Of a stretch of DNA of 64,000 nt, positions 33,389-42,676 are shown piece by piece. Position 1 is the first letter of the stretch; every line of letters begins with the position of its first letter. Under the pieces are notes generated by a model. The model worked only from the letters and a program-made list of their open reading frames with translations, was not told the DNA's origin and searched no databases. Source of the DNA: Azospirillum picis. Lineage in GTDB: Bacteria; Pseudomonadota; Alphaproteobacteria; Azospirillales; Azospirillaceae. The stretch spans positions 124,001-188,000 of the forward strand of contig NZ_JAGINO010000007.1 of the NCBI RefSeq assembly GCF_017876115.1, given 5' to 3'. A program made the position numbers and the translations under genes.

Positions 33389-34174
33389 TTAGGGAGCGGG
33401 TTGCGCCATCGCGCCGGCGAAGCTGGCGGCGTTCGCTTCGAGGTGGGCGACCTTGCCGGTTCCGGTCAGGACGATGCCGTCGGCGAGATGCCGGGCAATG
33501 AAGGCGAAAGCCGACCGGGCGGCATCCCCGTCGGCGTCCGGCCCGACCAGCGCACCCATGGCGAAGGGACGGTTGACGATCGCCCGCAGCCCGGCCCCGG
33601 CCATTGCCGGGAGAAGCGGAAGCATCTGCCGGTTGGCGCTGCTGAAGGGGAATTGCAGGAAGGAATAGAGCCCCGTCTCGATCGCCCGCAGGCCGGCATC
33701 GACCGTCGCGACGCTTGCCCCGAACCGCGTCACGCCCGCCCCCCTGGCATGGTCGATCGCGGCGACGACGCCGGGACTGTCCACCACCTCGACCGTCGCC
33801 TTGTGGATCTGCAGCACGTCGACGCGGTCGAGCAGTCCGAGGCTGCGGTCGATGCTGCGCCGCAGGGCATCCCGGCCATGGTCGGCGAAGGGAACCCCGG
33901 TTTCCGGATCCCAATGCTCGCCGGCTTTGGTCATCACCGTCACGGCGGAGCGCTGCGGTCCCGGCAGGCGGGCGAGAAAACGGCCGAGCACCGCCTCGCT
34001 GCCGCCATAGGCCGGGGCCGTGTCGAGCACACGGATGCCGAGGTCGAGCGCGCGCCGCAGCAGGGCGTCGGCCTCGGCCTCGCCGGGCACCGCGGCCGGG
34101 CGCACCCCCCAGCTCCGGCCGATCGACAGCAGGCCGAGGCCGAGTTCGAGCCGGCCATTCCCGATATCCGTCAT
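33389..34174 (-). CDS. Aldo/keto reductase family protein
   Basis: NADPH-dependent oxidoreductase-like TIM barrel, 261 residues, somewhat shorter than the usual 290-330. The catalytic tetrad can be traced: Asp in RVLDTAPAYGGSE with the following Tyr, Lys in VMTKAGEHW and His in VLQIHKATVE. The C-terminal cofactor loop (VLTGTGKVAHLEANAA) is intact. It follows the beta-helix gene by 4 bases, forming a two-gene unit. The physiological substrate is unknown. Confidence 0.88.
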   Translation of the reverse strand: MTDIGNGRLELGLGLLSIGRSWGVRPAAVPGEAEADALLRRALDLGIRVLDTAPAYGGSEAVLGRFLARLPGPQRSAVTVMTKAGEHWDPETGVPFADHGRDALRRSIDRSLGLLDRVDVLQIHKATVEVVDSPGVVAAIDHARGAGVTRFGASVATVDAGLRAIETGLYSFLQFPFSSANRQMLPLLPAMAGAGLRAIVNRPFAMGALVGPDADGDAARSAFAFIARHLADGIVLTGTGKVAHLEANAASFAGAMAQPAP

Positions 34175-34178
34175 CGCA

Positions 34179-34808
34179 TCACTCCCGTGGCTTCGGATGG
34201 AAGAAGGTCTGCGGCCGCAGGTCGTCCTCGCTGAACAGCCCGAACGCCTGGATCACCATCCCGGTCGGCACGGTGAGGCCGCGGGCGACGCCGCTGCCCT
34301 TGAGCACGCCGCCGCGCCGGTCGGGATCGGGCTCGCGGTGGCTGCCGCCGGCCTGCAGCCGGCAGTTCTGCATCCGGATGGGACCGAGCACCTGCGCCCC
34401 ATCCCCGATGCTGTTGCACAGGGTGAGCGAACCGCCGCCGAGCAGCCGCGCACCGCTGCCGATCTCGACGAGGTTGCCGGGTTGGTCGGCCTTGATGGTG
34501 AAGCCGCCTTCCTCGCCGATTTCGGCCATGGTGCCGACCGACACCCGCCCGCCAGCGGCGACGATGCGGGTTCCGGGAAAGAGTTGGGTCTCGGCTCCGA
34601 TCGCAATGCGGCCATCGCCGGTCGCCTGGAGGATCGTGCCGGGCCAGAGGGTGACGCCGGCCGCCAGCGCCACCCCCGGCGAGACGAGCGTCGAAAACGG
34701 ATCGAGGACGAGAACGCCGTCGTCGGCGAGCCCGGCCACCGCGTCGACCGGCAGGAATCCGGCCCGTCCACGCAGGCGGTCGACGGTGGCAGCGACAGGC
34801 TCAGCCAT
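34179..34808 (-). CDS. Left-handed beta-helix (hexapeptide-like) protein
   Basis: Protein of 209 residues. The middle (residues 40-170) shows short repeats ending in small or hydrophobic residues, such as GVALAAGVTLWPGTIL, IAIGAETQLFPGTRI and VSVGTMAEIGEEGGF, typical of a left-handed beta helix of the GlmU/LpxA sort. No catalytic His of acyltransferases can be assigned, so it might be structural or a nucleotidyl/acyltransferase-like partner. The ATG at 34808 was chosen since the helix needs nothing upstream; the frame opens further to 34859. It is co-transcribed with the aldo/keto reductase. Confidence 0.6.
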   Translation of the reverse strand: MAEPVAATVDRLRGRAGFLPVDAVAGLADDGVLVLDPFSTLVSPGVALAAGVTLWPGTILQATGDGRIAIGAETQLFPGTRIVAAGGRVSVGTMAEIGEEGGFTIKADQPGNLVEIGSGARLLGGGSLTLCNSIGDGAQVLGPIRMQNCRLQAGGSHREPDPDRRGGVLKGSGVARGLTVPTGMVIQAFGLFSEDDLRPQTFFHPKPRE

Positions 34809-35127
34809 GATCGCCGATCCCACTGCCGGTCTTGTCCCTGGCCGGCACCCAGGCACCACCTGCCGTACGGTCTCGGTTAACAGTGTTTCGTCCGTTTCCC
34901 ATCATCATGAAATCCGCCATTCATTCGCACGTTGTATGAACAATCGGAAAGAATGGCGCCGGGGGAACGACGCCACGCGACGGCGGTGAAAGAGGCGAAG
35001 AGAAATCAATATCGTTCTTGTTCTCTCTTCGCTATTGATGCCATTTATGTTCAGAAATGCAAATATTTTTGGATAAAATGGCATCCTCGTGAAAATAATA
35101 ATCTAGAACAAGTCGGAGGATTTTTCC
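34809..35127. promoter_or_regulatory. AT-rich divergent control region before binding-protein gene
   Basis: 319 bases between the beta-helix gene and the binding-protein gene, strikingly AT-rich from about 35000 on. Two inverted repeats are seen: GCGAAGAGA (34995-35003) with TCTCTTCGC (35024-35032), and ATGCCATTT (35038-35046) with AAATGGCAT (35076-35084). A GGAGGA site precedes the start at 35128. The region probably contains the promoter and regulator sites of the solitary binding protein. The flanking response regulator at 43909 is a possible binder. Confidence 0.5.
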
Positions 35128-36165
35128 ATGATTTCTGCATTTGCCAGAGCGGCTTCTCTGGCTGTCGGTATCGGCGCCCTGTTTGCGCTTGGTGGAGGCT
35201 CGGCCCATGCGCAGGGAAGCGTCACCGTCATGTGTGGCGTGCAGGAGGAATGGTGCAAGGCGATGGTCGTCGCCTTCGAGAAGAAGACCGGCATCAGCGT
35301 CGCGATGACCCGCAAGAGCGCCGGCGAGGCTCTGGCGCAGATTCGGGCCGAGGCGAACAACCCGAAGATCGACATCTGGTGGGGCAGCTCGGGCGACCCG
35401 CACCTTCAGGCGGCCGAGGAAGGGTTGAGCGTCCCCTACGAGAGCGCCCACCTGAAGGACCTGCAGTCCTGGGCGCAGAGCCAGTACAAGCAGTCCAACG
35501 GGCGCAGCGTCGGGATCTATGCCGGCGCGCTCGGCTTCGTCTACAACACCGAGATGCTGGCCAAGCGCGGGATCCAGCCGCCGAAATGCTGGGCCGACCT
35601 GCTGCGTCCGGAGTTCAAGGGCGAGATCCAGATGCCCAATCCCAACTCCTCCGGCGCGGCCTACACGACGCTTGCGACGCTCGTGCAGATCTTCGGCGAG
35701 GATGCCGGCTTCGACTACCTGAAGAAGCTCAACGAGAGCATCAACCAGTACACGAAGTCCGGTGCGGCCCCGGCAGCGGCCGTCGCCCGCGGCGAGACGC
35801 TGGTCGGAATCTCCTGGGTCAACGATAGCGTCATCCAGAAGGTCAACAAGTTCCCGGTCGACATCTCGACCCCCTGCGAGGGAACCGGCTACGAGATCGG
35901 TTCGATGAGCATCCTCAAGGGCGCCAAGAACCTCGACGCCGCCAAGACGTTCTACGACTTCGCCTTGACGCCGGAAGCGCAGAACTACGGAGCCGTCAAC
36001 ATGCAGATGACGCCGTCCAACAAGCAGTCGGTGTCGCCGCCCGATGCGCCGAAGTTCGAAGATGTCCGGCTGATCGACTACAACTTCCAGAAATACGGCA
36101 TGGTCGAGGAGCGCAAGCGCCTGCTGAGCCGTTGGGACGCCGAGATCAAGGCCGTGGCGAACTGA
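35128..36165 (+). CDS. ABC transporter substrate-binding protein, Fe3+/phosphonate type (solitary copy)
   Basis: Periplasmic binding protein of 345 residues with a signal peptide ending SAHA near residue 28. The mature part has CGVQEEWCKAMVVAFEKKTG, DIWWGSSGDPHLQAAEEG, GIYAGALGFVYNTEML and PCEGTGYEIGSMSILKG, an AfuA/FbpA-like layout. It is a close paralogue of the operon-borne copy at 42677, with most positions identical by eye, including four Cys (CGVQEEWC, KCWADL, TPCEG). Its own promoter is AT-rich and it is closed by a terminator hairpin, so it is transcribed alone. It may feed the transporter to its right, or report ligand to the adjacent sensor kinase as PgtC does for PgtB. Confidence 0.9.
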   Translation: MISAFARAASLAVGIGALFALGGGSAHAQGSVTVMCGVQEEWCKAMVVAFEKKTGISVAMTRKSAGEALAQIRAEANNPKIDIWWGSSGDPHLQAAEEGLSVPYESAHLKDLQSWAQSQYKQSNGRSVGIYAGALGFVYNTEMLAKRGIQPPKCWADLLRPEFKGEIQMPNPNSSGAAYTTLATLVQIFGEDAGFDYLKKLNESINQYTKSGAAPAAAVARGETLVGISWVNDSVIQKVNKFPVDISTPCEGTGYEIGSMSILKGAKNLDAAKTFYDFALTPEAQNYGAVNMQMTPSNKQSVSPPDAPKFEDVRLIDYNFQKYGMVEERKRLLSRWDAEIKAVAN

Positions 36166-36180
36166 CCGACCGCCACGGCG

Positions 36181-36230
36181 AAGGCCCGCGATCTCCGGCA
36201 GCGTCCCTGCCGCCGGAGGTCGCGGGCCTT
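36181..36230 (+). terminator. Terminator hairpin after binding-protein gene
   Basis: 19-bp stem with one G:U-type mismatch (36181-36199 with 36212-36230), 12-base loop, followed by CCCGTTTCCCC. It begins 16 bases after the stop codon. The tail is not a pure U-run, so efficiency is uncertain. Confidence 0.7.
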
Positions 36231-36302
36231 CCCGTTTCCCCTCCTGTCTCGGGGGCTCGGCGTCGACCTGCGGTCCGGTTCCTGGTCCTCTGCCTTGCCG
36301 CC

Positions 36303-39071
36303 TCAGCCCCGTTCCGGCGTCGCCGTCTGGTCGGCCAGGCTGCGTACGGGGCCGGACTGGGCGGCTGGCTGGGCGCCGTTGCCGAGGACGTTCCGGACCT
36401 GGGCGGCGAGCAGCGGCTTCTGGTAGGGTTTCTGGATGAAGTGGATGTCCAGCGGCAGGCTGGCGCTCTCCACCAGGAAATCCCGCGCATAGCCTGAACA
36501 GAACAGGACCTGCAACGACGGCTGCCTGACCTTCGCGACCGCCACCAGGGCGGGTCCGTTCATGCCGCCGGTCAGGATGACGTCGGTGAACAGCAGGTCG
36601 AACGCCGTCCTCTCCAGCAGGACCAGCGCCTCTTCCGCGGACGCCGCAGGCACCGCCCGGTAGCCCAGCGCCGTGAGCATGTCGACCGTGGTCATGCGCA
36701 GGGTGGCGTCGTCCTCCACCACCAGGACGCGTTCCCGCCCGCCCTCGACCAGGCCAGGATCCCGCGGCTGGGACGGCGCCTCGGGCTGCAGCCGCGCGCA
36801 CGGGAAGGACATGGCGACCCGGGTGCCGGCGCCGACCTCGCTGTGGATGTCGACCTTGCCCCCTGACTGCCGGACGAAGCCGTAGACCATCGACAGGCCG
36901 AGCCCGCTGCCCCGTCCGAAGCGCTTGGTGGTGAAGAACGGCTCGAACACGCGGGACAGCACGGCGGGCGGCATGCCGCTGCCGTTGTCGCGGACCGACA
37001 GGACGATCGCGTCGCCGCCCCCTCCCGCGGCGGCACCGCCGGCGTCCCTTCCGTCGGCCTCCGTGGCGATGACGATCGTGCCGCCGTCGGCCAGCGCGTC
37101 GCGGGCATTGACGACGAGGTTGAGCAACGCGTTCTCCAACTGCCCAGGGTCGACCAGGGCCGGGGGCAGTCCGGGCGCCAGTTCGGTCTTCAGGACGATC
37201 CCGCCGCCCAGGCCGTAGGCCAGCAGATCCAGCATTCCTTCGACAAGCTCGTTCAGGTCGATCGCCTGCGGCTGCAGCGCCTGCTGCCGCGAGAAGGCGA
37301 GCAGGCGCTGGATCGTCGTCGCGCCCCGTTCCGCCGCGTCGAGCGCCCGCAGCGCCTTGCCGCGCACCTGCTCCTGTTCCACGGTTTCGTCGTGGATCAT
37401 CTGGAGGTTGCCGATGATCGCGGCGAGCAGATTGTTGAAGTCGTGGGCGATGCCGCCGGTCAGTTGGCCGACCGCCTCCATCTTCTGCGCGTGGCGGAGC
37501 TGCTTCTCGATGTCCTTGCGTTCCGTCAGGTCGGAGTAGGTGGTGATGAAACCGCCGGACGGCATCGGACTGCTGTGCAGTTCCACCACGCGCCCGTCGG
37601 GGAAATGATGCTCGCAGCGGACGGCCTGCCGCGTCCGCAGCCGGGTCAGCTCCTCCAGGTCGACGCTGCTGCCGTCGAGCATGTGGATGCCGACGCCGCG
37701 CCTCGACAGGCTCCGTTGAAGTTCGGCCAGCTCGCGTCCGGCGACCTCGGCCGGGGTGAAGCCGTTGAGGTCGAGGAAGCGGGGATTCCAGGTGACCAGC
37801 CGGCCGTTCTCGTCGAACACCGACAGGCCGTCGTTCATGTTGTCGAAGACGGCTTTCAGCATGCGCGAGTTCTCGCCCAGCTTCCGCGCCAGGGCATCGC
37901 GTTCGGCGACGTTCTCCTTGAAGACGCTGAAGGCGCGGGCGAGGTCGCCGATCTCGTCCGGCCGGCCGGTGGCCGGGACGCTGACCAGCCGGTCGCCGCC
38001 GGCCAGCGCCGACATCGCCCGCGTCACCGCCCGCAGGTTGCCGGCGACGTCGCGCATGACGTAGACCGCCGCCGCGACCGCCGCCAGGGCGCACAGCACG
38101 CCGAGGGCGAGGATGCCGGCCTTGCCCGACGACAGGGCGGAGAAGGTGGCGTCGCTCCGGCTGCGGGCCGCCGACTGCATCGCGGTGGTGACGCTCTCCA
38201 CCTCGCGGTTCAACTGGACCGACAGGGTGTTGGCGGCGGCGACCAGGAAGCGGCTGCGCTGCTCGATCCCGAGCTGGCGCCCGCGGATGTCGAACACCGG
38301 CGCCTGGGTGTCCAGCACGCCGAGAAGCTGGTCGAGGGACGGGGCAAGCAGGGCCAGCCCGGCGGTGGCGGTGTCGATCGCCCGCAGGCTCTGGCGGTCG
38401 GCCTCGAAGCCGGTGCGCCAGCGCGCGAGGTCGGCCGGGTTGTTCGTGGAGAGGGCGGCGGAGACGGTGTCCCGCGTGCGGTCGGCCAGCCGCAGCACCG
38501 AGAAGGGCAGGGGCGGCGTTCCCACGACCTCGAAACCGGGATGCTCGAAGGTCCTGGCCGCGGCGGCGGCGAGCGTCTCGCCGAGGATGCGCTGGCGCTC
38601 CAGGCCCAACCGGATCGTCGCGGCCTCCGCCCGCACGGCGATGGCCTCGCCGGTGACGTCCATCAGGTTGCGCAGCGTGCCGTCGAGCCGGCCGGCGAGC
38701 CGCACCAGCGACGGGGCGTCGGAGGGGACGTGCAGCGACACGCGCTCCAGCCCCGGCAGCCGGTTGACCAGCCCCGTCAGGTCGGCGAGCTTCAGTTCGA
38801 GCTGGCTGCGTTCCTCGTCGAGCCCCGGTGTGGCTTCGATGGCGGCGATGAAGGGCGCGCGGGCGGCCAGCCCGGTGCTCAGCTCCGCCATCCGCATCGC
38901 CAGCGCGATGTTGCCGAGCCCGTCGCGCTGCAGCGACAGCAGGGAGCGCTCCGTCTCCCCCAGCCCGATCCATCCGACCCCGCCGACCGCGGCGGTCAGG
39001 ACCACCATGGTTCCGAAGGCGGCGAGCAGCCGGCCGCGGACGCTAACGGGGGGCAACACGCGCTTGACCAT
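36303..39071 (-). CDS. Hybrid sensor histidine kinase (periplasmic sensor, HAMP, PAS, HK, receiver)
   Basis: Membrane kinase of 922 residues. TM1 is about residues 15-36, a large helical periplasmic region spans 40-315, and TM2 is about 318-339. HAMP follows (340-395), then PAS ([20 protein letters not shown], about 404-515), the H-box with His543 in [14 protein letters not shown], the N-box [15 protein letters not shown]-boxes DNGSGM and GSGLGLSMV, and a C-terminal receiver (780-895) with Asp830 in [11 protein letters not shown]. The periplasmic part recalls TorS/PgtB-type sensors that read a binding protein. It lies between two paralogous binding-protein genes and their transporter, so sensing of that ligand is likely. 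Its probable partner regulator is at 43909. Confidence 0.88.
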   Translation of the reverse strand: MVKRVLPPVSVRGRLLAAFGTMVVLTAAVGGVGWIGLGETERSLLSLQRDGLGNIALAMRMAELSTGLAARAPFIAAIEATPGLDEERSQLELKLADLTGLVNRLPGLERVSLHVPSDAPSLVRLAGRLDGTLRNLMDVTGEAIAVRAEAATIRLGLERQRILGETLAAAAARTFEHPGFEVVGTPPLPFSVLRLADRTRDTVSAALSTNNPADLARWRTGFEADRQSLRAIDTATAGLALLAPSLDQLLGVLDTQAPVFDIRGRQLGIEQRSRFLVAAANTLSVQLNREVESVTTAMQSAARSRSDATFSALSSGKAGILALGVLCALAAVAAAVYVMRDVAGNLRAVTRAMSALAGGDRLVSVPATGRPDEIGDLARAFSVFKENVAERDALARKLGENSRMLKAVFDNMNDGLSVFDENGRLVTWNPRFLDLNGFTPAEVAGRELAELQRSLSRRGVGIHMLDGSSVDLEELTRLRTRQAVRCEHHFPDGRVVELHSSPMPSGGFITTYSDLTERKDIEKQLRHAQKMEAVGQLTGGIAHDFNNLLAAIIGNLQMIHDETVEQEQVRGKALRALDAAERGATTIQRLLAFSRQQALQPQAIDLNELVEGMLDLLAYGLGGGIVLKTELAPGLPPALVDPGQLENALLNLVVNARDALADGGTIVIATEADGRDAGGAAAGGGGDAIVLSVRDNGSGMPPAVLSRVFEPFFTTKRFGRGSGLGLSMVYGFVRQSGGKVDIHSEVGAGTRVAMSFPCARLQPEAPSQPRDPGLVEGGRERVLVVEDDATLRMTTVDMLTALGYRAVPAASAEEALVLLERTAFDLLFTDVILTGGMNGPALVAVAKVRQPSLQVLFCSGYARDFLVESASLPLDIHFIQKPYQKPLLAAQVRNVLGNGAQPAAQSGPVRSLADQTATPERG

Positions 39072-39295
39072 CGGTTGGGAGGCTACAGCCGTCCGCCTTG
39101 CCCGCGCCAGCGGGAAAAGAAGCCCGCCGGCGTTCGGCCGGCCCGCGCCGGCGCAGCTCCTCCGCGCCGGCGCAGGTCCGTGCGATGGCGGCGTCCAGCC
39201 CGGACCGGATCCCGAGGCGCGTCCGCCGGGACGGCGTTGCCCTTCCTTCCACCCCCGACCTCCCTTCTCTCCGCGCCGCCCGCGGCGCCGCTGCG

Positions 39296-40387
39296 TCAGC
39301 GTCCGACGGCGGCGATGCCGTCGCCGGTGAAGGTCGCGAGCGCGCTGGCCCCCGCCGGCACCGGGTTGGAGACGTTCGGATCGACCACGAACAGGTCGCC
39401 GAACTCGCTGGCCAGCCCGTATTCCATGTGCGAGCCGAGATAGGTGGCTTTGCGCACGGTGACCGGGATGCCCTCGCTGGCGGCATTGTCCGCGGCACTT
39501 CCCACGGGGGCGGGCCGCAGGCGGATCGCGTTGGGCCGGATGGCCAGCAGGACCTCCCCGGCCGGCAGCCCCGGATCGGGCACCGACAGCGTCAGCCGGC
39601 CGAGCGCCACCGTGGCGGTGCCGCCGCTGCGCCCGACCAGTTCGCCGTCGATCAGGTTGGCGCCGCCGATGAAGTCGGCGACGAAGCGGTTCTTCGGCCG
39701 GCGGTACAGCTCGTCCGGCGTGCCGCTCTGGGCGATCACCGACTTGTTCATCACAATGATGCGGTCGGAGACGGCCAGCGCCTCCTCCTGGTCATGGGTG
39801 ACGTAGACCGAGGTCAGGCCGAGCTTCTGCTGCAACTCGCGGATGTCGTCGCGCATCTTGCGGCGCAGCTTGGCATCGAGGTTGGACAGCGGCTCGTCGA
39901 ACAGCAGCACCTCCGGCTCCAGCACCAGGGCCCGGGCGACGGCGACGCGCTGCTGCTGGCCGCCCGACAGTTCGCTCGGCAGGCGCTGGCCGTAGCCTCC
40001 GAGCCCGACCAGCTCCAGCCCCTCGGCCGCCTTGGCGGCGGCGTCGCGCTTGCGCACGCCGCTGACCACCAGCCCATAGGCGACGTTGTCCGCCACCGTC
40101 ATGTGCGGGAACAGCGCGTAGGACTGGAACACCATGGTGACGTTGCGGTCGGTGGCCGGCAGCCGGGTGACGTCCTTGCCGCCGATCAGGATCGTCCCGC
40201 TGGTCGCCATCTCCAGCCCGGCGATCATGCGCAGCGTGGTGGTCTTGCCGCAGCCCGACGGGCCGAGCAGGGTGACGAGGGTGCCCGCCTCGATGGTGAA
40301 GCTGACATCGTCCACCGCGGCGACGGTGTTGTAGCGGCGGGTGACGTTGCGGAACTCGACGCCCGCGGCCTTGCTGGCGATGCTCAT
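39296..40387 (-). CDS. ABC transporter ATPase, Fe3+/spermidine-type
   Basis: ATPase of 363 residues. Walker A GPSGCGKTTT near residue 43, signature LSGGQQQRVAVARAL near 140, Walker B VLLFDEPLSNLD, switch His in YVTHDQEEAL, and a C-terminal TOBE region (EVLLAIRPNAIRLRP) are present. Q-loop FQSYALFPHMTV is canonical. It overlaps the permease stop by 4 bases. With the double permease and the binding protein it forms an FbpABC/AfuABC-like importer; such systems carry Fe3+, sugar phosphates or phosphonates, and sequence alone does not choose. Confidence 0.92.
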   Translation of the reverse strand: MSIASKAAGVEFRNVTRRYNTVAAVDDVSFTIEAGTLVTLLGPSGCGKTTTLRMIAGLEMATSGTILIGGKDVTRLPATDRNVTMVFQSYALFPHMTVADNVAYGLVVSGVRKRDAAAKAAEGLELVGLGGYGQRLPSELSGGQQQRVAVARALVLEPEVLLFDEPLSNLDAKLRRKMRDDIRELQQKLGLTSVYVTHDQEEALAVSDRIIVMNKSVIAQSGTPDELYRRPKNRFVADFIGGANLIDGELVGRSGGTATVALGRLTLSVPDPGLPAGEVLLAIRPNAIRLRPAPVGSAADNAASEGIPVTVRKATYLGSHMEYGLASEFGDLFVVDPNVSNPVPAGASALATFTGDGIAAVGR

Positions 40388-42573
40388 ACCGGCTTCTCCT
40401 GAAGCGTGGCGGAAGTGGCGGTGCGGCGGCCGATCCGGCGTTCGCCGACGGCGAACTGGATCAGCGCGATGACGATCGACATCAGCACGATCAGTGCCGA
40501 GCTGTAGGCGATGGCGAGGCCGAAATCGCCCTGCTCGACCCGGCCGACGATGTAGGCGGTGGCCAGCTCGTATTTCGGGCTGACCAGGAAGATGACGGCG
40601 CTGATCGAGGTGATGGCCCGGACGAAGCTGTAGACCAGAGAGGCCACGATGGCCGGGCGCAGCAGCGGCAGGATCACCCGGCGGATCGTCTGCACGCTGC
40701 CGGCACCCAGCGTCAGCGAGCATTCGTCGAGGCTGCGGTCGATCTGCGACATGGCGGCGACGCCGGCCCGGATGCTGACCGGCATGTTCCGGAAGACGAA
40801 GCAGATGATCAGGATGGTGACGGTGCCGGTCAGCTCGATCGGCGGCTGGTTGAAGGCGAGGATGTAGCTGATGCCGATGACGGTGCCGGGAATGGCGAAG
40901 CTCAGCATCGTCAGGAACTCGAAGGCGCCGCGGCCCTTGAACTGCTGGCGGACCAGCAGGTAGGCGGTCAGCAGGCCGACGGCGGCGGTCAGCGGCGCCG
41001 ACAGGGCGGCGACCTCGATCGTCGTGAACAGCGATCCCCAGGCGCGGCCCGACCAGATCAGGCCGCCCGGCCCCCAGCTCAGGTCGAAGGCCGCCAGGTA
41101 GTGGCGCAGGGTCAGGCTGTTGTTGCGTCCCCAGTTCTCGGTGAAGCCGCCGAACAGGATCAGGCCGTAGAGGATGAAGGTGAAGGCGGCCCAGGGAAGC
41201 GCCGTGGCGTAGGCGGCGATCCTGATCCCGCGGGGAAGTTCGGACGGGATGCCGTTGTCCCCCTTGCCGCCCACCGTCGCATAGGATTTCTTGCCGAGCC
41301 ATTGGCGCTGCACCCAGAAGGCGCCGAGGCACAGGCAGAGCAGGATGATGCCCAGCGCCGCGGCGCGGCCGGGATCGTTCTGCGCGCCGACGACCGCGAA
41401 GTAGATCTTGGTCGACAGCACCTCCAGGTTGCCCCCGAGGATCAGCGGGTTGCCGAAGTCGGCCAGGCTCTCGATGAAGCTGATGAGGAAGGCGTTGGCG
41501 ACGCCGGGACGCATCAGCGGCCAGGTGACGGTGCGGAAGGTGACCCAGCGGCTGGCCCGCAGGGTCTGCGCGGCCTCCTCCAGCGACGGGCCGATGCCCT
41601 GCACCACGCCGATCATCACCAGGAAGGAGATCGGGGTGAAGGCCAGGGTCTGCGTGAGCAGGACGCCGGGAAGCCCGTAGATCCAGCGCGAGACCGGGAT
41701 GCCGAACCAGTCCGACAGCGCCAGGGTGACCGTGCCGTTGCGCCCGAACAGCAGGATGACGGCGAGGCTGATGACGAAGGGCGGGGTGATGATCGGCAGC
41801 ACCGTCAGCAGCCGCAGCAGCTTCTTGGCGCGGAAGCCGGTGCGCACCGCCACCAGGGCGAAGGCCAGGCCCAGCAGGGTGGTCGCGATGCCGGTCAGCA
41901 CCGCCAGGAAGACGCTGTTCCAGACCACGCCGCAGGCCTTCGCCTCGGTCAGGCAGGACAGGCGCCAGATGTCGGGGGCCGCGATCCGCCCAGCCAGCGC
42001 CACCAGCGAGAAGCCGCCGTCGCCGGTGTCGCCGGCACCGCTCAGCACATAGCCCACCGGCAGGAAGACGAAGGCGGCGATGGCGGCCAGCACCAGCCCG
42101 ATGGCGCCCGCGGTGAAGCGGTCCCCCTTCATGAAGCCGAGGCCGGCGAAGCCGCTGGTCATCAGGAACAGGAAGGAAAGCACGGTCAGCACCGCACCGA
42201 TGCCGTAGCCTCCCTGCCCGCGCGGCAGCGGGCCGAACAGGCTGCCGAGCCATCCCCACGCCCAGCCGTCGAGGCCGATCGCGAAGCCCTGCACCGCCAC
42301 CCAGGCGAGCCCGAAGGCGCCGGCGGCCAGCAGCGCCGCCGGCTGACGGGGGCGCAGCCGGGGAAGCGCGGTGACGGCCAGCGCCAGGAGCAGCGGCAGG
42401 GCGATGGGCAGGAGCCACCAGCGTCCGTTCGTCAGGCCGTCGATCAGGGCGGAGCCGGCCGGGCCGGGCGCCGGCGGTTCGAGGGCGGGCTGGGTGCCGC
42501 CGCCGGCGAACCAGGGGAGCAGGGCAAAGCCCACCCACCCCAGCGCCAGCCATATTGCTGAGCGAGGACGCAT
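40384..42573 (-). CDS. ABC transporter double permease, Fe3+ type
   Basis: Permease of 729 residues that fuses two permease domains. Extra N-terminal helices (residues 5-180) are followed by the first BPD permease domain, with its EAA-type loop EEAAQTLRASRWVTFRTVTWPLMRPG (about residues 395-420). The second domain has DECSLTLGAGSVQTIRRVILP near 640-660. The start at 42573 has AGGTGATG before it. It is translationally coupled to the ATPase and 103 bases downstream of the binding-protein gene. The unusually long N-terminal part, about five additional helices, has no function I can assign. Confidence 0.9.
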   Translation of the reverse strand: MRPRSAIWLALGWVGFALLPWFAGGGTQPALEPPAPGPAGSALIDGLTNGRWWLLPIALPLLLALAVTALPRLRPRQPAALLAAGAFGLAWVAVQGFAIGLDGWAWGWLGSLFGPLPRGQGGYGIGAVLTVLSFLFLMTSGFAGLGFMKGDRFTAGAIGLVLAAIAAFVFLPVGYVLSGAGDTGDGGFSLVALAGRIAAPDIWRLSCLTEAKACGVVWNSVFLAVLTGIATTLLGLAFALVAVRTGFRAKKLLRLLTVLPIITPPFVISLAVILLFGRNGTVTLALSDWFGIPVSRWIYGLPGVLLTQTLAFTPISFLVMIGVVQGIGPSLEEAAQTLRASRWVTFRTVTWPLMRPGVANAFLISFIESLADFGNPLILGGNLEVLSTKIYFAVVGAQNDPGRAAALGIILLCLCLGAFWVQRQWLGKKSYATVGGKGDNGIPSELPRGIRIAAYATALPWAAFTFILYGLILFGGFTENWGRNNSLTLRHYLAAFDLSWGPGGLIWSGRAWGSLFTTIEVAALSAPLTAAVGLLTAYLLVRQQFKGRGAFEFLTMLSFAIPGTVIGISYILAFNQPPIELTGTVTILIICFVFRNMPVSIRAGVAAMSQIDRSLDECSLTLGAGSVQTIRRVILPLLRPAIVASLVYSFVRAITSISAVIFLVSPKYELATAYIVGRVEQGDFGLAIAYSSALIVLMSIVIALIQFAVGERRIGRRTATSATLQEKPV

Positions 42574-42676
42574 CACATCACCTGAGGGTTCTGACGGGCC
42601 GAGCACGGCCGGCTCCGCCGCCCGGGAAATGGGCGGCGAATGGCGGATTCGGCCGGAATGAGGGAAGCGGAGGCGG

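Noticed and set aside
34980-35127. AT-rich stretch as horizontally acquired DNA
   Set aside because: It is short, has no gene or insertion boundary, and sits just before a start codon with a good ribosome site; a promoter region explains it better.
35032-38973. Very long open frame on the minus strand (over 1300 codons)
   Set aside because: It runs antisense to the binding-protein gene and in another frame of the kinase gene; composition is Arg/Gly/Ala/Pro-biased with no family motif. An artefact of high GC.
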